Shown here: piece after piece, positions 26,653-33,709 of the stretch
Layout: every line of letters begins with the position of its first letter
Position numbering within the stretch: position 1 is the first letter of the stretch
Assembly (NCBI GenBank): GCA_029939535.1
Contig: JAOZST010000015.1
Location: 1 to 34,864 of the forward strand
Direction: 5' to 3'
DNA: 34,864 nt
DNA from: NBML01 sp029939535
GTDB taxonomy: Bacteria; Desulfobacterota; Desulfobacteria; Desulfobacterales; Desulfobacteraceae
Notes under the pieces: generated by a model
The model's input: the letters and a program-made list of their open reading frames with translations, nothing else
The model's database searches: none
Told to the model about the DNA's origin: nothing
Made by a program: the position numbers and the translations under genes

Positions 26653-29001
26653 ATGAAAAATAAATTGATCTTACCCATTTTTTTGCTACTGCTGTCTTTT
26701 TTTTCTCTAATGGTTTCCTGTTCCTCTCCTGAGAACGATCTTTCCAAACATTTAAACAATGCCAGGAAATATTTTTCCGCAAAAGAATTTGAAAAAGCTA
26801 AAATCGAATTTCAAAATGTAATCAAGCTGGACCCCCAAAACGATACCGTCCATTTTGAACTGGGGGAGACCTATGTCCATCTGCAAGACCCTGTAAAGGC
26901 TGCTTCATCCTTTGCCCAGGCAGTTGCGGTGAATCCAGACAATCTTAAGGCACAATTGCGACTCGGGCAGATTTTACTGGTTGCAAAGGAAACGAAAAAA
27001 GCAAGGGAAGCTGCCAATATTATCCGGAAGAAACACCCGGATAATATTGAAGTTATGCACCTTTTGGCCAGTATTCAGATCCAGGAAAGAAACCTGCCCC
27101 TGGCCGTAAAAACCCTGGAAAAAGTAATTTCCATGGTGCCTTCTGATCATCGGGCTTATCTTTTCCTGGCCCATCTGCTGTTTACCATGAACAAGCTGGA
27201 TGAGGCCGAACCCTATTACCGCAAAACCATAGAACTGGATAACACCCTGAGAGCTCCTTATATGGAGTTGGCGAATCTTTACAAAAGAAAAGGTGAGATT
27301 GAAAAAATAGAACCCCTGATAAACCAATGGGTGAAGGTTCCAGGAGATCTGGTTCAAAAAAAAGCAGATCTTGCCCGTTTTCAGGAAGCAAGGGGTAATC
27401 TTGAACAGGCAGAAAAAACCTATCTTGAAGCATCCATTAATGCCCCTGAAGATATCCGCTCTCTTATGAATCTGGCCTCTTTTTATGCCAGACAGAAAAA
27501 AATCGATAAAGCCAAGGAAGTCTTTTTGCGGCTTTTAAATATGGACAAAGATAATCTGGATATCCAGGCCAGGATAGCCGCACTTTCCTTTGAACAAAAG
27601 AAATACAAAGAAAGTGATTCAGCTGTGGATAATATCCTGGCCAAAAATAAAAATCATGAATTGGCTAATTTCATCAAAGGGCGTTTATATTTTAACAGGA
27701 AAGAGTTTTCTCGGGCATTGAATCATTTTGAAATTGTTATTGGCCAGGCACCCAGTCATTCCAGGGCCAGATATTTTAAAGCCCGCTGTCTTATGGACAA
27801 GGGGAGGTCTGACCTTCCCGGCCAGGATCTTTTCAGGGTTGCTGCCGGCTATACCTCTGCAGAATCCTGGGAGAGGAACCTTGCCAGGGAGGAACTGGTA
27901 AGGGCCTTGCAAATTGATCCTGGATTTATAAATGCCCGGCTTTTACTGATTGATATTGACCTGGGCAGGAAGGACATGAAATCCGCTCACCGCAATATTG
28001 CAGCAGTGCTTGGAAAAGAGCCCAGGAATATTCAGGCCCTGATTCAGGCCGGGAAATTAAAACTGCTGGAAAAAGACCTGGTGGCAGCTGAAAAAATTTA
28101 CCGCGCAATTCTTGAACTTCAACCGGATGTTTCGTCGGGTTATGTTTCCCTGGGACTTGCTCTCTACGGTATGGAAAAATTCAAAAAAGCCCTGGAAGCC
28201 TTTGACAAAGCCCTGGAAATTAATCCGGGAGAGATAGATGCCCTGCATTATAAAGTCAGTATTTACATGCAGAAAAGAAAAATTGCAAAGGCATTGGAAG
28301 CCTGTACCAGCCATCGGCAAAAACTGTCTCCCATGGCACCTGAACTCGGCCTGGTTGATCTCATCCAGGGCAGAATATTCAGAACCGCCGGAAATATAGA
28401 AAAAGCAAAAATTTTTTTTGAAAAAGCTATTGAAAAAACACCCAGCCTGACGGCTCCCCTTGAAGAGCTTGCCTTTATCCATGAGCACCAGAAAGATATT
28501 GCCGGGGCAATTGATTATTTTGAAAGATTATTAAGGCTGAAACCGGAGTATCTGCCCACATATATGCATCTAAGCCGTATTTATAACAACCAGGGGGACC
28601 TGAAAAATGTTCAAAAATATTTAAGAGATGTGCTTTCCATTAAAAACGATTTTGCCCCAGCAGCGAATCAGCTGGCCGCTATTCTTGCAGAAACAGAAGC
28701 CTCTATTTACGAGGCATTGCGCCTTGCAAAAATGGCCAGGGACAAGGACCCGAAAAATCCAGATTACCTGGATACCCTGGGATGGATCTACTTTCTCCAG
28801 GGCAGCAATGATCTGGCTCTGAGGGAATTAGAGGAAAGCATCGATGTGAATCCTGACAATCCTCTCGCACACTATCACCTGGGTTGGGCCTATTATGAAA
28901 TCAATAAATTTGAATTGGCAAGGAAGCATATGGCAAAGGCTCTGGAACTTGACCCTGAATTCAAGGAAGCAGATAAAGCAAGGGATATTCTGGGTGAATA
29001 A
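26653..29001 (+). CDS. TPR-repeat lipoprotein, PEP-CTERM system PrsT-like
   Basis: The 782-residue protein begins with a lipoprotein signal (hydrophobic stretch to residue 22, then Cys23 in SLMVSCSSPEND), so it is probably lipid-anchored. The rest is tandem tetratricopeptide repeats of about 34 residues, recognised by recurring patterns such as AKIEFQNVIKLDPQN, ALEAFDKALEINPGEIDALH and LARKHMAKALELDPEFKEAD. Its architecture matches the PEP-CTERM-system TPR lipoprotein (PrsT, TIGR02917), which is usually somewhat longer, and two PEP-CTERM cargo genes follow directly. The role is probably a scaffold in export or envelope processing. A generic TPR lipoprotein remains possible. Confidence 0.8.
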   Translation: MKNKLILPIFLLLLSFFSLMVSCSSPENDLSKHLNNARKYFSAKEFEKAKIEFQNVIKLDPQNDTVHFELGETYVHLQDPVKAASSFAQAVAVNPDNLKAQLRLGQILLVAKETKKAREAANIIRKKHPDNIEVMHLLASIQIQERNLPLAVKTLEKVISMVPSDHRAYLFLAHLLFTMNKLDEAEPYYRKTIELDNTLRAPYMELANLYKRKGEIEKIEPLINQWVKVPGDLVQKKADLARFQEARGNLEQAEKTYLEASINAPEDIRSLMNLASFYARQKKIDKAKEVFLRLLNMDKDNLDIQARIAALSFEQKKYKESDSAVDNILAKNKNHELANFIKGRLYFNRKEFSRALNHFEIVIGQAPSHSRARYFKARCLMDKGRSDLPGQDLFRVAAGYTSAESWERNLAREELVRALQIDPGFINARLLLIDIDLGRKDMKSAHRNIAAVLGKEPRNIQALIQAGKLKLLEKDLVAAEKIYRAILELQPDVSSGYVSLGLALYGMEKFKKALEAFDKALEINPGEIDALHYKVSIYMQKRKIAKALEACTSHRQKLSPMAPELGLVDLIQGRIFRTAGNIEKAKIFFEKAIEKTPSLTAPLEELAFIHEHQKDIAGAIDYFERLLRLKPEYLPTYMHLSRIYNNQGDLKNVQKYLRDVLSIKNDFAPAANQLAAILAETEASIYEALRLAKMARDKDPKNPDYLDTLGWIYFLQGSNDLALRELEESIDVNPDNPLAHYHLGWAYYEINKFELARKHMAKALELDPEFKEADKARDILGE

Positions 29002-29074
29002 AATAATAACTATTTGATTTTAAAAGAAATTGAAATAGGAAAACTCTAAATGGCAGCCTAGTTAAGGGAAAAAA

Positions 29075-29110
29075 GATGGAGGATTAAATTTTATAATTTA
29101 ACCCGCCATC
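29075..29110 (-). terminator. Terminator of the minus-strand PEP-CTERM gene
   Basis: GATGG...GGATTAAATT pairs with AATTTAACCC...CCATC around TATA, with small internal bulges. On the minus strand it is followed by TTTTTT, so it ends the 29139-30008 gene; it may also help end the TPR gene arriving from the left. Confidence 0.6.
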
Positions 29111-29138
29111 TGATTTTGGGAAAAATGGGTTGAAATCT

Positions 29139-30008
29139 CTAAACCACTGTCTTTCTTCTGATGCGTGACGCGGCAAAGAGGAGGCCGGCTCCAAACAACA
29201 GCAATGAAGTCGGTTCAGGCACGACATCGGTAGTGCTTGTTTTGGTCCATAAGATAAGACTAACTCCGTTGTTATTAAAATGGCAGTCCGGGTCAAATCC
29301 TAGTCCGAGAATATTATCCTGAACATAGAAAAGCATTTTATCGAGCGCATCAGTGTTGACAAGAAGTGTTCCCCCGTCCCCAACCCCATCCCATAAAGTT
29401 GCATCTGTCGGGTTGCCGGTGTTGGGATCGCTTGTGCCACTTTCGTTATAAACGGTATAATTCCTCCAGTAGTCGTTTTCATCACCGTTGTTTATATTGT
29501 AATTAGACGGAGGGATAAATTCAGGCAAAGCCAAAAGATCTGATTCATAAGCATCCTTGGTCAGGGTAATGGCAATATCTCTATATGTTGTATTTATATT
29601 ATTCCAGTGAAACAACTCGTTATCTGTGTAGGGAGATATATTTCTGTCGGCAAACAGATTAGTATCTGTTTCATCGTCATATTGGGCAGTGATGCCAGTG
29701 CTGGGGTCGTTTAAAACGCTCATATGCATAACATTGGCATTACTGTCCCAATTTTGGATATTATTAAAATAAAGGGTGGCACCAATAATTGTTTCATTCT
29801 GAGAAATGTTACTGATATCAATTCCCCATTCATAAGCAAAATGATGATCTAAATCATCCATGTCAGATGCATTATAATCTAAAACATCACTTCCGTTAGG
29901 ATGATAAATTCTCCCACTTGGGTTGTAAGTGTACTTACCAGCAAAAACGTTTCCCGTTATCCCTAAAAAAAATATTAAGCAGATTGTGACCTGTACAATT
30001 TTTTTCAT
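29139..30008 (-). CDS. PEP-CTERM sorting-domain protein (cargo 1)
   Basis: This exported protein of 289 residues has an N-terminal signal peptide (MKKIVQVTICLIFFLGITGN, then VFA, predicted cleavage before GKY). The C-terminus is VVPEPTSLLLFGAGLLFAAS followed by RIRRK: a PEP motif, one hydrophobic helix and an arginine-rich tail. This is the exosortase recognition signal, so the mature protein is probably released to or anchored at the surface. The middle is Asp/Asn/Tyr-rich and matches no family I recognise. The start is the second of two adjacent ATGs, chosen because GGAGG is four bases upstream of it; the longer frame to 30101 has no ribosome site. A sigma-54 promoter lies 60 bases upstream. 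Confidence 0.85.
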   Translation of the reverse strand: MKKIVQVTICLIFFLGITGNVFAGKYTYNPSGRIYHPNGSDVLDYNASDMDDLDHHFAYEWGIDISNISQNETIIGATLYFNNIQNWDSNANVMHMSVLNDPSTGITAQYDDETDTNLFADRNISPYTDNELFHWNNINTTYRDIAITLTKDAYESDLLALPEFIPPSNYNINNGDENDYWRNYTVYNESGTSDPNTGNPTDATLWDGVGDGGTLLVNTDALDKMLFYVQDNILGLGFDPDCHFNNNGVSLILWTKTSTTDVVPEPTSLLLFGAGLLFAASRIRRKTVV

Positions 30009-30067
30009 CATCCCTCCAAAAAAAATAACATTCATATAGAATTTACTTTGACTTTGCTTTGAAGTTT

Positions 30068-30083
30068 TGCAAAATAGATGCCA
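30068..30083 (-). promoter_or_regulatory. Sigma-54 (-24/-12) promoter of PEP-CTERM gene 1
   Basis: On the minus strand the sequence is TGGCATCTATTTTGCA. It has GG and GC exactly ten bases apart and matches the consensus TGGCAC-N5-TTGCA at all but one position. The predicted start leaves a leader of about 50 bases. Confidence 0.8.
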
Positions 30084-30599
30084 TGTATTGCATGGTGTCA
30101 AAAAAAATAGTCAAAATGTCAAATCATAAAGGATTAAACGATCAAATTTATTTTTTTTATTTTCTTTTTTTAAAAGCTAAAAACTATTCAAATTATTGAT
30201 AATTCTATATGATATTCATTTGAAACGAAATATATATATTTTTGAATGAAGATACTTTTTTAAAACGATTCAAAGATGTTGTATAAAAGGTTTGAAGTTT
30301 TATTTAAATGTAAAAATAAGAAAAAAAATTCCCATTATATATAAAAAAATACATAAAAATTAAATTTTAGTATATTGAAAATATGTGACTTTAAATCCAT
30401 AAGCACTATGTATTTTTTGTTATAAAATATTACATTTTTTGTCCATTAAAGGGAACCGTTTTTTAGCAGGCAAGAAAATGGGTTTGATTTTATTTTAAAT
30501 GTCTAAAAGAACATATTTATATGTTGATCATATGTATCCCAACGCTCACGCTGTTCTAAAATGAGAGGTTTGATTGATTTTCCAGAATTCAGAATCGAA

Positions 30600-30615
30600 T
30601 GGAACAAATCTTGCA
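30600..30615 (+). promoter_or_regulatory. Sigma-54 (-24/-12) promoter of PEP-CTERM gene 2
   Basis: TGGAACAAATCTTGCA has GG and GC ten bases apart and differs from TGGCAC-N5-TTGCA at one position. The predicted start leaves a leader of about 46 bases before the ATG at 30672, nearly the same as for the divergent gene. Confidence 0.72.
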
Positions 30616-30671
30616 TTTATTTTTTGAGTTCAAGAAAACAAGAATAATGAAATATGGCCAAAGGCAGTCTT

Positions 30672-31415
30672 ATGAAGAAGCTGTTTTTTTTGATTAGTCT
30701 GATATTGATATTCGTAACAAATGCTGGAGCGGGTCCGTCGTTTTTAGGTCCTGATACCGTTCCAACATCTCCTGATTATGATTCACCGGTTAAATCCTAT
30801 ACAAAAGATGGTATCACTTATGATATAGTTAACAGGTCCAGACCTGGAGATTCGCTTCTTTTAGGAGATCCAGGATACTCAAATAGTGATTTCACTGGGT
30901 ATTATATTGGAACGGTTATCGACGATAATGATGATCCAAGTGATATTTTGAATCTTGCCCGGTTGTTTTTCAATGATAATGATTTCGTATTTTCAGGGAC
31001 CGCAAAGACGGAAGTCGACAATGGGCTAGCGGTTCCTGAAAATATGAGTGATCCATATATATCCATTATATTTGACGCATGGAAAGATAATAACCAGCTT
31101 GAACCGATTGGAGGTAGCTGGACGCTTGTAAATGCTGAGGTCAATCAGGAAATATCTTTTTATACAGTGAAAGGCGCCGATGAATATGCTCTTTACTTTG
31201 TAGACCCGGTTGCGATAACAGGCAGTTTTATTACAGATCATGTGCTGACAAAGAATGGTAATATCCCGGCGCTTTCCCATTTTACAGGTGCTATTACAAT
31301 AGGAGAAACAACTGGTGAACCTCCCCATGTTATCCCGGAACCTGGCACAATGATGCTACTTGGTTTGGGTTTGCTCGGGTTTGCAGGGGTTGTAAGAAGA
31401 AAAATAAACGCGTAA
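30672..31415 (+). CDS. PEP-CTERM sorting-domain protein (cargo 2)
   Basis: This exported protein of 247 residues from ATG 30672 begins with a signal peptide (MKKLFFLISLILIFVTNAGA) and ends with PEPGTMMLLGLGLLGFAGVV followed by RRKINA, a textbook PEP-CTERM exosortase signal. The mature middle is rich in Asp, Gly and Ser and has no domain I recognise; it shares no obvious sequence with cargo 1 beyond the two signals. An upstream ATG at 30654 would add six residues and spoil the signal-peptide N-terminus. AAGG is a weak ribosome site. It is followed by a clear terminator, so it is monocistronic. Confidence 0.85.
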   Translation: MKKLFFLISLILIFVTNAGAGPSFLGPDTVPTSPDYDSPVKSYTKDGITYDIVNRSRPGDSLLLGDPGYSNSDFTGYYIGTVIDDNDDPSDILNLARLFFNDNDFVFSGTAKTEVDNGLAVPENMSDPYISIIFDAWKDNNQLEPIGGSWTLVNAEVNQEISFYTVKGADEYALYFVDPVAITGSFITDHVLTKNGNIPALSHFTGAITIGETTGEPPHVIPEPGTMMLLGLGLLGFAGVVRRKINA

Positions 31416-31738
31416 TTTATAAATGATATTTTTGGAAGGGCAGGATGAATTTTCATTCTGCCCTTTTTCTTTTTATCTGAAACAAACCAGCCTGGGAATT
31501 ATTAGAATTTTAAAACGGGCATGTTGACATTCCCATGAGCTTCGTTACCTTGTTTAATAAGCGTTTAGAATTGATAATGGCAGGGGCTTTTAATGGCAGC
31601 TATGTGCCCTGGCGGGCATAACCAGAAAAATTTGAGTCGTGGGATATGAGTTTTAAGGAAACAATGATAACCTTGTCTGCTTTCATTATTCACAACTCAA
31701 ATCTTATTACTTTTTAAAAATATCATGGAGAAATACAA
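31416..31738. other. 323-base region after PEP-CTERM gene 2
   Basis: It holds the terminator at 31436-31468. The remaining 270 bases show no convincing gene or promoter. Confidence 0.6.
31436..31468 (+). terminator. Terminator of PEP-CTERM gene 2
   Basis: AAGGGCAGGATGA pairs with TCATTCTGCCCTT (one G-U pair) around a 5-base loop and is followed by TTT, a clear intrinsic terminator. Confidence 0.88.
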
Positions 31739-31865
31739 ATGACAGAAAAGAAAGACTATTGCAATGCTGAAGAACAAAAAGATGTTGTGGGGAAAATGAC
31801 GGACTGCGATAATACATCCAACTCAGATAAGGATCTCAAGGAGTGCTATACCAAAGTTATTGAAG
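31739..31865 (+). CDS. Small hypothetical protein, cut by assembly gap
   Basis: The ATG has GGAG nine bases upstream. Forty-two residues are visible before the N-run (MTEKKDYCNAEEQKDVVGKM, then 22 more ending KVIE); they are charged, with three cysteines and no signal peptide. I do not recognise the family. Sequence right of the gap in this frame is antisense to the MFS gene and should not be joined to it. Confidence 0.4.
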
Positions 31866-31965
31866 NNNNNNNNNNNNNNNNNNNNNNNNNNNNNNNNNNN
31901 NNNNNNNNNNNNNNNNNNNNNNNNNNNNNNNNNNNNNNNNNNNNNNNNNNNNNNNNNNNNNNNNN
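31866..31965. other. Assembly gap of 100 N
   Basis: Exactly 100 consecutive N, a conventional placeholder for a gap of unknown length. The true distance, and possibly genes, between 31865 and 31966 are unknown. Confidence 0.95.
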
Positions 31966-31972
31966 AATATTT

Positions 31973-33280
31973 TTAATTGTTGTTTTTCCCCTTGTTTGTA
32001 TTATTTGCTTTATCTGTATTATTTGTTCTGCCATTTATCAAACTGGAAATCCAGAACCAGAAAAGCCCCAGTACCTGACATCCCAGAAGCCCCATGAAAC
32101 CGACCCTATAGCCTGCCGGGTCATAATTTCCTGTGGCAGACACTTCCCAGAGGTTGATAACGGCACCCACAGCCCACTGGGCAACAAAAGCTCCCACAAA
32201 TACCATCATGTTAATACTGGTTGTGACCCTGCCGGACAGGGTCTTGGGAAAGCCCATGGTCAGGGCAGTATAGGAAAGGATACCTGAACTACCGAAAAAA
32301 CCAAACAGTATGAGAACAACGGTGGGTGACAGGGGGACATCAAAAGTGATCATGGCCTGGATACCAATGAAAATACTCATACCGCTGACAGCCGTGGTAA
32401 GTACTGGAATCCCTTTTTGGAAAAGTTTTTCAGCCAGATAGCCCAGACTGATAAATCCAGCAATCATGGCCAGGGCAGCCCAGGATAAAATAATTGCAAT
32501 ATCTGCCCGGGACATGCCCGCCACGTCCCTTAGCCAGGGACCGATCCAGAGGGCCTGGAGGGATATGTAACCGGCCTGGGCCATGGTGGTTAAGGGGGCA
32601 ATGCGCCAGAAGTAAGGGCTTTTAAAGACCTTACCAATTCCTTCAATTTGGGTACGGAATTTTTCTGGACTGGTTTTTTCTTTGGATTCAGGTACTACAA
32701 AGAATACGGCCAGGGCAACGGCAAAGGAGAGAAAGGCCAGGATCAGGAAAACCCCCCGCCAGTCTGTGAAGTGCAAAGCAAATTCCACGGGTGTGGCAGC
32801 GGCAAGGGCACCCAGGCCTCCTGCGGCCATCTGGAATCCGTTAACCCGGGACAGGATATTGGCTGGAAACCAGATCACATAGGATTTAAAGGCTGCCATC
32901 AAACAGGCTGACACCCCGAACCCGATAAAGGCCCGGCCGATAATCACCCCTGTAAGGGTATCAGACATGGCAAAAATAATTGCCCCGACTCCGGCAAATA
33001 TGAGCAGAAAGGCTTCCACCAGCCTGGGGCCGAATCTGTCCAGAAGCATTCCCAGGGGCAGCTGGGAAGAGGCAAAGGCAATAAAATATGTGGAAGTCAA
33101 AAGTCCCAGTTCCGAAGGATCAATGCCCAGATCTGCTACAAGGTCCGGGGCAATCACTGCATTGACCACCCGATACAGATAGGAAAGAAAATATCCCAGG
33201 GCAAAGGGGATAAAAATCCTAAATACAGAGGCTTTAGAGGGCTGGGAAGTGGAAATAGTATCCATGTGAGTTTGTTCCAT
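31973..33280 (-). CDS. Major facilitator superfamily transporter
   Basis: The 435-residue inner-membrane protein has about twelve hydrophobic helices in two halves. The MFS signature LPLGMLLDRFGPRLVE lies between helices 2 and 3, and the N-terminal YFLSYLYRVVNAVIAPDLVADLG motif resembles nitrate/hexose-phosphate-like or NarK/UhpT-like sub-branches of uncertain substrate. The C-terminus ends in a polar Asn/Lys/Thr tail from short repeats (NNTDKANNTNKGKNNN), eight bases from the assembly gap. Start MEQTHM; ATG at 33265 is possible. It faces the gap-truncated gene. Substrate not determinable here. Confidence 0.85.
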   Translation of the reverse strand: MEQTHMDTISTSQPSKASVFRIFIPFALGYFLSYLYRVVNAVIAPDLVADLGIDPSELGLLTSTYFIAFASSQLPLGMLLDRFGPRLVEAFLLIFAGVGAIIFAMSDTLTGVIIGRAFIGFGVSACLMAAFKSYVIWFPANILSRVNGFQMAAGGLGALAAATPVEFALHFTDWRGVFLILAFLSFAVALAVFFVVPESKEKTSPEKFRTQIEGIGKVFKSPYFWRIAPLTTMAQAGYISLQALWIGPWLRDVAGMSRADIAIILSWAALAMIAGFISLGYLAEKLFQKGIPVLTTAVSGMSIFIGIQAMITFDVPLSPTVVLILFGFFGSSGILSYTALTMGFPKTLSGRVTTSINMMVFVGAFVAQWAVGAVINLWEVSATGNYDPAGYRVGFMGLLGCQVLGLFWFWISSLINGRTNNTDKANNTNKGKNNN

Positions 33281-33400
33281 TTAAGGGTTAGAAAGACAGG
33301 GTCTCAGTCTTATTTTATTTTGAAACCCTTTAAATACCATATCGATATGGGAATAGGCAGCTATTTTTTATTTCCAAAGTCCCTTTGTTAATGGAATCGT

Positions 33401-33468
33401 AAAAAAAATCTCAGCTTTTTTATGAAGTCGTTATATGTAAAGTTGTGGTCAAAGCTGAGATTTTTTTT
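33401..33468 (-). terminator. Long-loop terminator overlapping the GIY-YIG gene end
   Basis: AAAAAAAATCTCAGCTTT (33401-33418) and its perfect reverse complement (33451-33468) flank a 32-base loop. On the minus strand the stem ends in eight T, so it works as a terminator for the GIY-YIG/dehydrogenase unit. The right arm lies inside the coding region and specifies the last residues. Confidence 0.65.
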
Positions 33469-33707
33469 CCAGCAGCCAGTTTTTTGATCTTATACTCCAG
33501 TTGAAAGGCCTGGGTTTTGGTAAGATTTTTCCTCACACCAACCAATTCAACAGGAAGCCTGGATCTTGTATATTTTGAAGCTGTTCCCTGGTTGTGTTTT
33601 AACAGACGGTTTTCAAGGTTCTTGGTGACACCGCAATACAGAGAACCGTCTGAACATTTTACCAGGTAAACCTGCCAGTCTTTTAATACTTTTACGCTTT
33701 TTATCAC
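33420..33707 (-). CDS. GIY-YIG nuclease-domain protein (UPF0213/YhbQ-like)
   Basis: The 95-residue protein is a stand-alone GIY-YIG domain: WQVYLVKCSDGSLYCGVTKN with the diverged motif YCG in place of YIG, the catalytic Arg34 region (LENRLLKHNQG), TRSRLPVELV and E71 in LEYKIKKL. YhbQ-like proteins are about 95-100 residues and their role is poorly known (DNA-related nuclease by fold). The start is GTG, two bases after the dehydrogenase stop, so the genes form an operon. The last residues (ISALTTTLHITTS) are encoded in the terminator region and look non-conserved. Confidence 0.85.
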   Translation of the reverse strand: MIKSVKVLKDWQVYLVKCSDGSLYCGVTKNLENRLLKHNQGTASKYTRSRLPVELVGVRKNLTKTQAFQLEYKIKKLAAGKKISALTTTLHITTS

Positions 33708-33709
33708 AT

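Larger units (their letters stand above)
30009..30671. other. AT-rich region between the divergent PEP-CTERM genes
   Basis: About 660 very AT-rich bases without a credible ORF. It contains one -24/-12 promoter facing each gene (30068-30083 minus, 30600-30615 plus). Sigma-54 activators normally bind 80-200 bases upstream of such promoters, so the space between is expected to hold enhancer sites; no clear shared operator was found by eye. Confidence 0.6.

Noticed and set aside
30102..30653. CRISPR array or tandem repeats in the AT-rich region
   Set aside because: The region is low-complexity A/T sequence without regularly spaced repeats.
31739..32287. 182-residue protein spanning the N-run
   Set aside because: The reading frame only continues because N codons are not stops, and the right part is antisense to the MFS transporter.
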